In this document: one piece after another, positions 45,366-56,042 of the stretch | Numbering within the stretch: position 1 is the stretch's first letter | How the letters are laid out: each line of letters opens with the position of its first letter | DNA from: Aotearoamyces nothofagi | Lineage: Eukaryota > Ascomycota > Leotiomycetes > Leotiales > Tympanidaceae | DNA length: 64,000 bases | Assembly (NCBI GenBank): GCA_015345905.1 | Contig: JADDTR010000004.1 | Location: 1,302,001 to 1,366,000, forward strand | Reading direction: 5' to 3' | Notes under the pieces: generated by a model | What the model saw: only the letters and a program-made list of their open reading frames with translations | What the model was told of the DNA's origin: nothing | Databases searched by the model: none | Made by a program: the position numbers and the translations under genes

Positions 45366-46560
45366 ATGCCTGTGGTCGGTGACAGACAGAATGCAGCGGA
45401 AGGAACTGCATGGGATAGCCCCGGTCCAGCAGCCTTTGACTTTCGTAGTAAGTATTACTCAAATAATCTTCCAATGGCAACGTAGGAGAGACCCTTACTA
45501 GCTTTCAGGCGATGTCCACACAACGCCCACAGCAGCCATGCTTCTTTCTATCACAAAAGCAAGTCTACTCGATGATGTGACCCGCGCCGACCCGACAACC
45601 AACTCACTAGAAGAATACATGGCCAAAACCACCTCTCATGAAGCAGCAGTCTTTGTCCTCTCCGGCACCATGGGCAACGTCGTCGGTATCCGCAGTCTGC
45701 TAACCCAGCCCCCGTATTCCGTCCTCTGTGACGCCCGCTCCCACATCTACCGCAGCGAGGCAGGCGGCGTAGCATTGACCACTGGCTCTCTCATCACTCC
45801 CGTAAAAGCTACTAACGGCCTCTACCTAACCCTCGAAGACATCACTGAATATGTGACGCTCGGAGAAGGCGAGAACCCGCACCTGTGCCCCACACGAGTC
45901 ATCTCTCTTGAAAACACAATCGACGGCGTAATAATGCCGCTAGCTGAGACACGGCGCATCTCAGAATACGCAAGAGTGCACGGCATCAAGCTCCATCTTG
46001 ACGGCGCGCGGCTCTGGAATGTAGTAGCCGCGGGCGCCGGGACCCTGGCCGAATATTGCAGCCTCTTCGACACCGTGACGATGTGTTTCTCGAAAGGACT
46101 CGGCGCGCCGGTTGGGAGTATCCTCGTTGGGAGCAGCGCGACTATCAAGCATGCGCGATGGGTGCGCAAGAGTCTAGGTGGTGGGCTGCGGATGACGGGC
46201 GTACTCACAGGACCGGCGCGAGTGTCTGTTGACGAGACATTTGATGGTGGATTGTTGAAGCGGAGCCATGAAATTACACGGGACCTTGCGGCGTTCTGGG
46301 AGAGTCGTGGCGGGAAGCTGGTGTACCCTGCCGAAACGAATATGGTTTGGTTGGACTTCAAAGGCCAGAAGTTTACGCTGGAAGAGTTTGGAACGAAGGC
46401 AAAGGAGAGAGGTCTAAAAGTCGGCAGACAACGACTTGTGATACATTATCGTGAGTGCTCTATTCCATGACACATGCTGCGCAGTTATTGAATGTTGGTA
46501 GAAATATCCGATGCAGCTGTTGAAGCACTTAAGGCGGTGATAGTAGAGCTGACTTCATGA
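45366..46560 (+). CDS. GLY1: L-threonine / allo-threonine aldolase (PLP enzyme)
   Basis: Exons 45366..45447, 45509..46450 and 46502..46560; 360 aa. Splits threonine into glycine and acetaldehyde in the cytosol, a glycine source in fungi. Seen: DFRSDVHTTPTAAM made by the first splice, DDVTRADPTTNSLEEYMA, LSGTMGNVVGIRSL, LENTIDGVIMPLAE, LHLDGARLWN (aspartate contacting the PLP ring nitrogen) and K223 in CFSKGLGAPVGS, the Schiff-base lysine. The short last exon gives VIHYQISDAAVEALKAVIVEL, matching the family's C-terminus. Converges with a Zn2Cys6 regulator. Confidence 0.96.
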
Positions 46561-47100
46561 ACCGCCCAAAAATGAGTAAGAAACTCACGTTTGTTGCTAC
46601 GAATACCTTTTGGATTAGAGTATCATGTTAGCGGATTTATGGAAGATCGAATCATGGAGTTATCGTTGTCAGTCTCTACGTAATACTCATATGAAACCAT
46701 AGGACATATCTAAAACTATCCGAATGTTCTTGTAACTCATCGATAAAAGCATATTGGCTGAAGTACACATGTCGGTGTAGCCTCTACAAAATATATGTCG
46801 GCCACTCATTTCAAACATTGGTGGTACCCTTTAGCTAAACCGTGGTATTTGCGTGGATATTCTATTCGAAAGGGACAAAAGGCTATACCTAAATCTGGTA
46901 AAAGGCTCCGCTCATTTATGGCCTAAGAAAATGGCATCTTTGATATCTTAGAACTCCCTGTGCAAGTAGGAGGAATGCTGATATGCCGAATAAATACTGT
47001 ACAAGAAGGATATAAGAAAACTAGGGCCGAATCACAATGCCAAATTATTTCCGTGTGTCTGAACACTCATCGAAGGTCGCAAATGTACACCTTGTATATT
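46561..47100. other. Convergent intergenic stretch
   Basis: 540 bp AT-rich 3' flanks of threonine aldolase and the Zn2Cys6 gene; nothing else seen. Confidence 0.6.
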
Positions 47101-49538
47101 TTACATATCAAAATTTTCCGTTTTAAATTCCTCATTGCCCTGAGCAAACCACTGATCCATCGGCAGCGGATCAGTCGTTAGAAATTGCATTGGACCAGAA
47201 GCATTCTCAAGAGGTAGAGTGCCATATCCGAAAAAGGGATCATTTGGTTCATAGCTGCCCTGACTGATGAAATCAAAAGCGCCACCACCGACCCAGTCCA
47301 TTGGTGGTTGCTCCATAATATCACCAAGCGGATCTGGTCCGAGGTTTTGACCTGGAGCTGGTGGTATCACCGGCTCTTGCGACAGATTTTCTGCAGTTGT
47401 TTTGTGTTGTGTGTCTATACTTCTTTTAAGCTTTCTTTGAGCTTCGCCTGCTAGTCTGTGTGTGGCCGAGCATTCGTCTAGGGACTTTAAAATAAATGTG
47501 AATCGTCGATCGCGCTCGTGATGCGCGGTTGTAGTATCTTGTGTAAATGAGAGAGCGCTTGCTGCCATTACGGCACTATAAACCAAAATTATAGGCGAAT
47601 TTTGTAATTTATATTGAGCCCGAAATTGCCGCAGCATGGCGATTATGCTATCTGCTGATATCATACAAGTCTCTTTGGACTGTTTTTTCAGAGCAAATCC
47701 TGGTGTGGGCCGCACGAAATGCCTGTTTAGGGATATGAGGATGCTGTGATATAAAACACTGTGGAAATATGTTAGAGAAGCTTCAATAGAATGGACGTTA
47801 ATGATCTTACTGTAATATAGCGACGTAGGGTTTTAGAGGCTCGGCTGAAGGTGTCCATTGGTTCCATGCGAGAAATTTTGGCAAATCCGAATGCCAGCGA
47901 AGCAAGCGTACGTTGAACTCTTCTAACCGGGCCGAACGAACAAGAACCAACTCTTTTCGTATCTTTTTGATCATTTTGGTACCAAAGACCTGAGAGAGAA
48001 TATCCTGAATGATCTTGCTAAGTTCGATCAAGCCTTTGAAGGCGGAGAATATCATAGCTCCGTTACTATGAGTCATATTTGATTCCGCTATTGTAAGAAC
48101 TTCCAGCGGAGCATGTATCTCTGGAGAGTCCCTGTTGTTACACGTCAACAGATGCCTATGCCATAAAGGTGGAGGAAACCTACGGTAAAAGCTCTAAGGG
48201 ATCTACAGATGCATCTTCTTCGTGCAAATATACAGGCCGGCCAAGATATAAGCTGATCAACCTGCAGATTTGTGTTAGGTCAATAAACAGCTCCTATCGC
48301 CACAATACTTACTTGTCTGCAACATAACATCCCCAGTATATGCGTCTTCTGATCTCCATGTCCCTTTTATCACCGATAGTAGAGTCCTCTCTAGCCCAGA
48401 ACTTTGGATCTTGCTGAAATCCCAAGTCTTGCGCCATTCGAAACGCCATTCCTGAGTCAAGTTAGTTTCACATTCTCTGATATAATGACTAAAGCGTACC
48501 TGAAAGTAACCACCCTTTCGAATGGTTTCCAGCACCCAATTCATAAAACGATAAACATAGAAGCGACTGAACTACTGTAATATCCGGGTGTTGAAGACCG
48601 TGATTGTTCAGCATCTCCTGAGCGCAACGAGAGAGCAAATCCCCCTTCTCCCTGATTTCAGGGTCTGGTGACATCCTGGAGCCCAACGCACATATGCCAT
48701 ATAATAAAGGATATGACCAATATCTTCCACTATAGGCTTTGTCATAGTAATCTTCAAGGAATGCTTCTTGATAGATAAACATGAATTGGGGATATTGATA
48801 AAGGAAAAAGAGTGACAAAGTCTTGCCGATAATATCTTCACTTATGTTTAGGTTTGTTGAAGATAGGCGTAGGCTATGCCAATGCTCCATACTCTTGAGT
48901 AATTCCGCTTCTGTAGTGCTTCGTGGTTGCTCGGATGCGAGATCCTTCTGATACATACTTGTGGGGCCATAGTAGACACGTGATCCTACTAGCTATCAAT
49001 TTCTGTAATTGAGATGGAAGATGAAAAAGAGGCATGTACCTTCAGGAGTAATCTCCAAGGTCATAGTAGACATCCGTGATGAACCACTATAGTCAAACGT
49101 AGGCTGGGTACCGACTTGGTTCTGGTTTATCGGGAGATGATCCTCAAACGCGAAATTGTCCAAGAGAACGTCACGTTCTTCATTTGACGCGATTTTGAGC
49201 CTCCGTACCAAGGACTCGTACGAAGCAACTTGCTCCTCAAGCGCGACGACATAGCTTCGACCTGCCGGACGTCTCTTGCTATCGTCTTCACGAAACTTGC
49301 ATTCCGCACCAACGGCCGTGCAGGTGTTGCACGGATAGACGCGATTACATCTACTCTAGAAGGCAAGGTAGGTTAGAAACAGGCAGTTTCCTAACACGGA
49401 AGTTTTATATTTCACCTACCTTGCGAAGCTGGCAGCGCTGACACCTGCATAGTGAGTTAGCTAGGGCTAGGGCGGTATCGGACAATGCAGATCACGAGGC
49501 CTTCGGAGCACGTACGATATCCGCTTTCTCCCTTCCAT
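47101..49538 (-). CDS. Zn(II)2Cys6 fungal transcription factor
   Basis: Eight exons: 49538..49516, 49444..49420, 49355..49040, 48985..48500, 48451..48313, 48261..48184, 48131..47811, 47758..47101; 681 aa. The DNA-binding cluster is put together from three exons: C9-x2-C12-x6-C19-x5-C25-x2-C28-x6-C35, a perfect C6 zinc cluster, followed by a short linker and a coiled coil (VVALEEQVASYESLVRRLK). The middle holds the fungal_trans regulatory domain: GMAFRMAQDLGF, RRRIYWGCYVADKLISLYLGRP. The C-terminus is acidic/Pro-rich with FGYGTLPLEN. The 23-nt first exon and 25-nt second exon are unusually small. Its targets are not known; it is divergent from the Myb-like gene. Confidence 0.93.
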
Positions 49539-50149
49539 CCCGCGATGTTAACGGAACTGATGGCCGCCGTGATTTCATTTGTTCTATAGTAAGAGGAGGT
49601 CTCCTGGACGTGGAGTATATATGATGTACAGGTCCGGTCCTGATATGGAATCAGGGTCTCAGGGTATCCATACTAGCGTCTTTGCCTGAAAAGAAAACTT
49701 TAGGCACCAAACTCGGCGAAAGTCCGGAAGCTACGCTCCCTGTTATAAGTCACATGACTCAACCCCTTCAATATCATTGAGCCTATCTGCGGTGTATCGA
49801 CAAGTCTATAGGTAGTAACGAGAGGCCGATCTTCTTGATGAGTTGAATTACTCAATATGTAGTTCGGATAATTTTATGGAGTTTGTTAGCTTATCACCTC
49901 CCTGGCAGAACCATCAAGGTAAGACTATAGAAACGACAATAGTGAATACAGCACAAAAGCCTAAACTATCCTAATCTTACAATTGGAATTCCATTTCCAA
50001 TCGCAGTGCCTAAAAGCACCTGGCGTTGTCCAGTTGTCCTTTATTTCGACAACTCCCATACTCAAAACTTTTACTCAACCCCATCATTCCCCACTATCAA
50101 TACATCCATTTCAACACCCACCCCCAACAAATCCTTAATCTCCATTACA
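49539..50149. promoter_or_regulatory. Divergent promoter region, Zn2Cys6 / Myb-like genes
   Basis: 611 bp between two start codons. No clear single element; it must carry both promoters. Confidence 0.45.
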
Positions 50150-51074
50150 ATGGCCCCAACTCGAACTCTCGAAGAGGCTCCAAGAATATCCTTCACCAAC
50201 TGGGTGCTTGGTGGCTCTCTTGTCACCACCTCCTCTGCTTCTAGACTCCGCAAGTCTTCGGCAGTTGCCAAGCAATCACGCCCAAAGGAGAATCCAAAAG
50301 AAGACGTACGTACCAATTAAGGATCACCCAGTCTTGCAATTATACTAAATGCTTTACCTTGACCTTACTGACAACCACGCTTACATCTCACCATCCCAGA
50401 AACCACCTGATGCTCCCAAGGCTGAGTCTCTCAAGCCAGAAGACGCAAAACCTGCAGAAGAAGCAAAACCCACCGAAGAAAAACCAGAAGAAGAGAAAGC
50501 CGAAGAACCCAAGCCTGATGACCCCAAGCCTGACGAACCCATACCAACCAGCTCTACCGAAGCCACAAAAGACCCACCCCCACCCACCACCGCAGACAAA
50601 AAGGACGAGAGCGCCAGCGGCTGGACTTCGACCCAAGACGCCTCGATATTGCAGCTCAAAAGCGAGAACCGCAGTTGGAAAATCATCAGCCAGGCCGTCG
50701 GTGCGACCAAAGACCAAGTCCGCGAGCGCTTCAAAGAACTCTCTGCTTCTGCCAAGTCTGATGCTGCTGTACCTGCAGCAGATGAGCAGAAAGCGGATGC
50801 TGGCGGAGGCGAGGAGGACGCGGGGAAGAAGGTAGTGGAGGATAAGGGGAGTGAGGAAGAGGAGAAGGTGAAGGAGGGGGAGGGGGATCCGGTGGACACG
50901 GAGAGGAGATTGAAGGCGGATGCGATCTGGACAAAGGAGGACTGCGAGATGTTGGAGATGCTAGAGGCGAGACATACAGAGCAGAAATGGATGCAGATCC
51001 AAGCGTCCTTCTACAATTTGACGGGGAGGATGGTGATTGCCGAGATTATCCAGAAGAAGTTCATGGACGGTTGA
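50150..51074 (+). CDS. Myb/SANT-like protein with Lys/Glu/Pro-rich linker
   Basis: Exons 50150..50305 and 50400..51074; 276 aa. Two helix-rich segments resemble SANT/Myb repeats: GWTSTQDASILQLKSENRSWKIISQAVGATKDQVRERFKEL, with the expected tryptophan spacing, and near the end AIWTKEDCEMLEMLEARHTEQKWMQIQASFYNLTGR. Between the start and the first repeat runs a KPxEE/KPDDPKP repeat-like acidic/proline region. Probably nuclear; whether it binds DNA or histone tails is not decidable. The splice (GTACGT...CCCAG) joins EKPKED-like sequence to KPPDAPKAES in phase. Confidence 0.82.
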
Positions 51075-51396
51075 TGCACTAGGCGTTGAGGATAAAATGA
51101 GAAAGGTAGTCAAGGGTTTGCACTGCAAGTTAAAGGTTGAAGAACAGGAGCTCGGGATTATCATCTGAAATTTTGCTTCCAATTAACTTCGAACTAGAAC
51201 GCAATAAATGCAAGAAGTATTGAGACAGCCACCGCTTTTTGATGCAGGGGCCCATGAAGTGTAGATAGTATACAGTATGTAAAAATCAACGCCAAGCTAT
51301 GCTTCCTTTAACCGAAATGATAATACAATCAGCGATTCGAGATGCTGGTCTATCACACTTGTGCTAAGATTGTTTATATTAACCGTTGCCGAGTAT
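51075..51396. other. Convergent intergenic stretch
   Basis: 322 bp 3' flanks of the Myb-like and 14-3-3-like genes; no other feature. Confidence 0.6.
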
Positions 51397-52371
51397 TTAA
51401 ATCGGATTGTCCATCCCTGGACTCGTTATATTCAATTTTGCCGCCGATGCGGTATTTATTCTCGGGGTTGACTTAGTTCCCGAACTGCTCATGCCAGAAG
51501 TCCCACCGGGAGTTCCAGATCCTAAACCTCTCTTCATCATTCGTCCAAGAACACCGACTAATTCTGCCGCATCCTCAAACATGTCGTCATCCATTCCTTC
51601 TTGTGCATTGTATACTTCTGCAATGGCTGTTTTGGCTAGTTTTCGTGATGCGTCTCCATCATGCATGCAGTCGTAAAGGAAAGCTGCAAACTCCAGTTTA
51701 ACAGATAGCCGAAGTGGATGGCTGCCCCAGAGAAGTCTTTCAGCGAGCTGCGAAGCTTCCTGAAATGATGCTAACGCCGTTGGTATATAGTCGCGAGCTG
51801 GTAGGAGGAAATTTGCCGCAGGCTGTGCAGGGTTGGTATCAATGCCTGTCTGAGTGCCACCAACCGGTCCACCTTCCATGGGATGTGGCGGTTGGACAGA
51901 ACTTGCTCTTGGTTCTAATTCTGGAAAACCTCGATCTGGTGCTTTCCCTTTATCTCGCCTCACATCCCTAGGAGAAGCTAGTCCCGGTGGGGTTGTCACA
52001 GCTTTAGGAAACGATACTTGGTTAATACTCGGGTGATTGTGGAATAGGACAAAGATGTGATAAAAGCTTGCTCTAAGTTTGTATGAGAGGACCTTGAGTT
52101 CCCCAAAACTCGTAACCATGGGAATAATATATTGCTCAACGATCACAAGGCCCTCTCTGGAAAGCCAGATGATATGGAAATAGAGGTCAAGTGATTTTGT
52201 TGCACGAGTCGGGTCCAGTTTGCGCAGCTTACGTGCACGAACGAGCTGCTTTGACAGTACGACTGATAGACCGAGGATCTTGAAGAGCATTGATGAGAGT
52301 AAAGGGTTGTCGTTACCGATGTTCTTGGCGAATTGACCAAGAAACTTCTGATCTACCTCCGAGGATGCCAT
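51397..52371 (-). CDS. Divergent 14-3-3-domain protein
   Basis: Single exon, 324 aa. The helical plan of 14-3-3 proteins is visible but strongly diverged: N-terminal helices (LGQFAKNIGNDNPLLSSMLFKILGLSVVLSKQLVRARKL), then the late block LWGSHPLRLSVKLEFAAFLYDCMHDGDASRKLAKTAIAEVYNAQEGMDDDMFEDAAELVGVL, equivalent to the helices before the C-terminus. A ~60-residue Pro/Gly-rich insertion (residues ~125-190) and a Ser/Gly-rich tail are absent from canonical 14-3-3s (~250 aa). Canonical family members bind phospho-Ser/Thr; I cannot identify the usual Lys/Arg/Tyr pocket residues, so phosphopeptide binding is uncertain. Confidence 0.8.
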   Translation of the reverse strand: MASSEVDQKFLGQFAKNIGNDNPLLSSMLFKILGLSVVLSKQLVRARKLRKLDPTRATKSLDLYFHIIWLSREGLVIVEQYIIPMVTSFGELKVLSYKLRASFYHIFVLFHNHPSINQVSFPKAVTTPPGLASPRDVRRDKGKAPDRGFPELEPRASSVQPPHPMEGGPVGGTQTGIDTNPAQPAANFLLPARDYIPTALASFQEASQLAERLLWGSHPLRLSVKLEFAAFLYDCMHDGDASRKLAKTAIAEVYNAQEGMDDDMFEDAAELVGVLGRMMKRGLGSGTPGGTSGMSSSGTKSTPRINTASAAKLNITSPGMDNPI

Positions 52372-55300
52372 AGGTTCTTGGAATTCAGAAGATGTGTACC
52401 CTCCTAGTAACCGGCAACTGAGAAAATGTTCGGCTTCTCGAATTGTGGCTACGGGCTAGAGCAAGTGGGGGAAAATATGACCTAGGCTGCTTGAAATGGG
52501 AGCGACGAGGACTAATGTTATCGTTAGTAGATCTCCGGATATATCCAAGTCTAATTATTTCGCAGGTTTCCGGGCTCGACGACGTGTAGCTGCCAGCCCT
52601 ACGAAGCAAGATATAAAGCAACTTACCAATAGACACAATTCACCAAACTCCTGCTTAATCGATCTATCTGCCTGATCTGCCTTCTAAAACGAATGTGGAT
52701 AGCTAAACTGGCTTGGGGGTGAAAATGCAACAGCAATACACGGCTTTACCGATCCCTGAAAATGCTTGTTCGAAGTATATGATACAGTGCGCCGATGCCT
52801 GAGTTCATTGGGGGAGCAGGAGGTAGAGCAAATCGACGCTGTCGTGACAATTGAATGTCTATGATTTTCGAAAGATCGAAGGTGCTTTAGACTACGAGTA
52901 GGTGTTGAATGAGGCTGCACAGTATGCGAACCGCCCCCGCAAAAGCACACTGCTGATGTCAATGTCAGATGCTACCCAATTGAGCCAAATTGACAGCTGT
53001 CGTTGGGCATTCATTCACTGACCAGTATAGACAAGGCGAGAAAACGTGACGGGCGCAGCTGAAGGGTGACGAGTTGGCTATCAAAGCCAATTGCGTCAAC
53101 CAACGAGTTGCGGCCTCGAATAACTATAGCCTGAGATCCTCGTTCAAGGTGTTATTGAGCTGCGCACAAAACATCTCGTTCCGCGACGAAACAAGAGGAT
53201 GACCGAGACCACCAAAAATTTCGAGGCTTGCAGGCGGCGGTGTAGAAATAAATGATAGTCTCAGGAATACCTTAGAAACGGACACGGATACCAAAGCCAA
53301 CACCAGAAGACACCAGCAGCGATAAACAGCCCAATTGAGGTCGGAATCGACGGGCAATGGCCTAAAAACTTGGGATACAGCAACGAGGCATACAGTGAGA
53401 GATGGCTGGGACGACAATTGCTGGCGCAGAAGAACGAATGGACAGCGGATAAACGCGTCTACAGACAAATCGAACAGCACGGTTGACAAGAGGCAGCAAA
53501 ACGGGCAGGCCTGGAGAAAAAGACACAGCACCGGGCCCAAGCCGCCTTCCCACTATTCGGGCCCCCGACTACTTACTGTGCAGTGATGCCGTGATGCTGC
53601 TGGATCGTACAACTTTGCACAGTCTAATCTGTGTTGGGCGTGGGAGCTGCATTGCCACGTCAAAGGTGCAGCAAGTCTCTCAGGACGGGACAATTCACGC
53701 GACGCGAACGAGTGCCTGAGCGACGGCCTTACACACAAGGCCGTGCCTGCCAGTCATGTGAGCCGCCCTGCTTTCTCTGGGCAGGAGCAGAGGGCAACAG
53801 GACGAGTTGCTCCTTTGCGGTGCATATCGGATGGAGGATTGGATACCGCATCGCATCTACATGCGTTCTTGCAGCTTCGCGATCTCGCAAACCATATCGG
53901 AATGCATCTGGCATGCGGGCAAGCTCATGGCATGCATTGCCCACGGCGGGTATCCAATGGCAGCGACAGCAACGGCTAATTGGCAGCAGGGCGAAAAGGT
54001 GGTCCTCCCCCAAATAACTGCTTCTTTCAACGTCAACTGGCCCAACCTCCCCCATTGCTCCTGTTAGACATCCTAGATGAGCTGGCCAACCGTGCCGTAC
54101 AATACCTCTCTGCCAGCGCATCAACACTATCAGCAGCAGCCTTATCCGATGTTTGGCCCTCAAATATGCGGCCTCCCCTCCGGTCACGTTATGGCTGGCC
54201 AGAAAGAAGAGGGAAAGCGCAAGAAAGAGCTGCAGTGTAGCTGCACCTGCATGCTATGCCGTCGGCAAACAGCATTGAAGAGGACTGGCGGACTGGCGGT
54301 GTGACGCTGCAGAGGGATTGGCGGACCTCGGTTCACGACACCTTGCATGACGAACCCCTCTAGCTTTTCCGAAGAACTCCTCATAGAAATCCTGTAGCAG
54401 TAAGGCATATCTGCAACCTCGTGGTGCGAGTAGCAGATAGCATGTAGCACGTAGCACGGAGTACGTTCTTCTGTTGAAGATTGAAGAATGGATCCAGCCG
54501 GCAGAAGCCCAAAGCAGCAACCGCCTTACCAACGTATCTATATCTGCCTGACCCCTCGAACTTTTTGTTCAACAAAGCCTAACGGCGCCCAAAGGCTCAA
54601 TGACTCCTCTCCTTCGTTGGGCCGCCCCTGTGACTTGTCATCCACGTATGCTGCGTTTGTCTCCTATTCCAAATACTCCTCTCTGATTTCCTCTCTGTGT
54701 CGTCGTCCGTTGGATCTCCTTAATCACCGTCCATGCTTCCTTTTGTTTGTTCGATGCAGCCCTACAGCCCCCCGGCCGCAATACTCACTTCCCCGCCCGC
54801 TCCGACCAGCTGGGCATGTGCCGCCGATCAGACTCATCTTCCATTCCGGTGGGGGCTCCTCACTCTTCTCCCGTCGTCGAAGTTTCATCGTTCCTCCGAG
54901 CAAACCATCTGTTTGTCATACCAAGCCTCGAATCGGCCCTGTCAGGATGGCCAGTAATCTCTAGCAAACGTTGTCGTACATTCTCGACGATCGCCCTCGC
55001 GCTGTTTCGTTGGAGAGCACAAGCAGGAAAATGACAGCGAGCTTATGAAACTCGCTTCTTGTTGGAGAGCTGAGAGCAGAGAAGCCTACTCACATACTCA
55101 TGCCATGCTATGCTCGCGTGTCCGTTTTTGAGGCAGGTAGTCCCGTATGACGGTTTGACTTTCTTTGATTCCTCTTAATGAGGCGGAGAGCCTTGGCCCT
55201 CTTATAAGAATCGCCTGGTGAGTCCCCTTTTGAGGTGTCAGCTTTTCTATACAGGCATAGAACGAGTATCATCAACCAACTACAGAACACATCTATCTCA

Positions 55301-55518
55301 CCTAAGCAGACGCTGCATCCATACATCATCTGTGCCTAGCAAAAAGCTCTGCTACAACCCACGCCGCACTACAGCTATACCGGCATCCACGTCAGCTCGC
55401 CAGTTATCATCCCTATTACCGTTTGCGAATCAACATTCGAGCGCTCCACTTGTCTCCTTGCATCTACCACATCACGTGCCATCTGCCACTGCAAACCGTA
55501 GCCGCAAATCTATTCACC
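52372..55518. other. 3.1-kb intergenic region with weak open frames only
   Basis: Between the 14-3-3-like start (minus) and the small Cys/His gene (plus). Several frames of 75-158 codons exist, none with a domain. The last ~300 bp before 55519 look like a pyrimidine-rich fungal leader. Confidence 0.5.
54077..54304 (+). CDS. Possible small or partial gene, unproven
   Basis: 75 codons from ATG, with a coding-like N-terminus rich in Gln, Pro and His (HQHYQQQPYPMFGPQ) and a charged KEEGKRKKELQ stretch. Compositional plausibility is the only support. No domain, no clear splice partner, no neighbour in the same frame. It could be a first exon, a relic or chance. Confidence 0.22.
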   Translation: MSWPTVPYNTSLPAHQHYQQQPYPMFGPQICGLPSGHVMAGQKEEGKRKKELQCSCTCMLCRRQTALKRTGGLAV

Positions 55519-55749
55519 ATGTGCGATTTCTACGCCCACATCTACACATGCAATCATGTCCACCATGCCCTAGGTCGCTACTGCAACGCCGCTGCACTGA
55601 TCCAGACACCGTGCAAGCAGAAGAAGATATGGCAGACGATCCGCGTCCCGGAGCCTTGCGAGGACTGCGGGCCTGATGTCGAGGTCGAGAAGACGACTGT
55701 CAAGACTGTCAAGGCGCGAGCAGTGGGGAAGCCGCGGGGAAGACGATGA
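55519..55749 (+). CDS. Small Cys/His protein, copy B
   Basis: 76 aa, single exon, ATG in a CACC context. Shares the scaffold of the protein at 44137: C2, I8-Y9, C11-x-H13, C22, C32, C47-x2-C50, with a basic Lys/Arg tail. Six cysteines and several histidines at fixed spacing suggest bound zinc. No signal peptide or membrane segment. Function unknown. Convergent with NOP4. The initiator Met is followed by Cys, so after Met removal the mature N-terminus would be Cys. Confidence 0.78.
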   Translation: MCDFYAHIYTCNHVHHALGRYCNAAALIQTPCKQKKIWQTIRVPEPCEDCGPDVEVEKTTVKTVKARAVGKPRGRR

Positions 55750-56042
55750 ATAGCAGGTAGGAAGGGATGGATGTAAGGGGCTGATTCGTTCAAATAGGTT
55801 GACAGACGGGTTAGAAATATGCAGAAAGGTATTATTGCTTTTGGTTGTGCTGTATTATCATATAAATTTAGGGTAACCTATGGAGTACGAGGCGCGTGAA
55901 CCGGTGCTTTACCTGACTGGTAGATAAGGATAGCTATGAACTTATGACATTCACTTTTCTCATTTTTCTCAACCTGGTATGATTGCACGACAATAATATT
56001 TGCTTGGTATCATCTTTATGACTCAGCAGCACGCCTAAAGCA

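Noticed and set aside
54488-55034. Frames of 158 and 95 codons upstream of the second small Cys/His gene
   Set aside because: Two different frames are open over the same bases with Ser/Pro/Leu-rich, domain-free products; more likely leader or promoter DNA.
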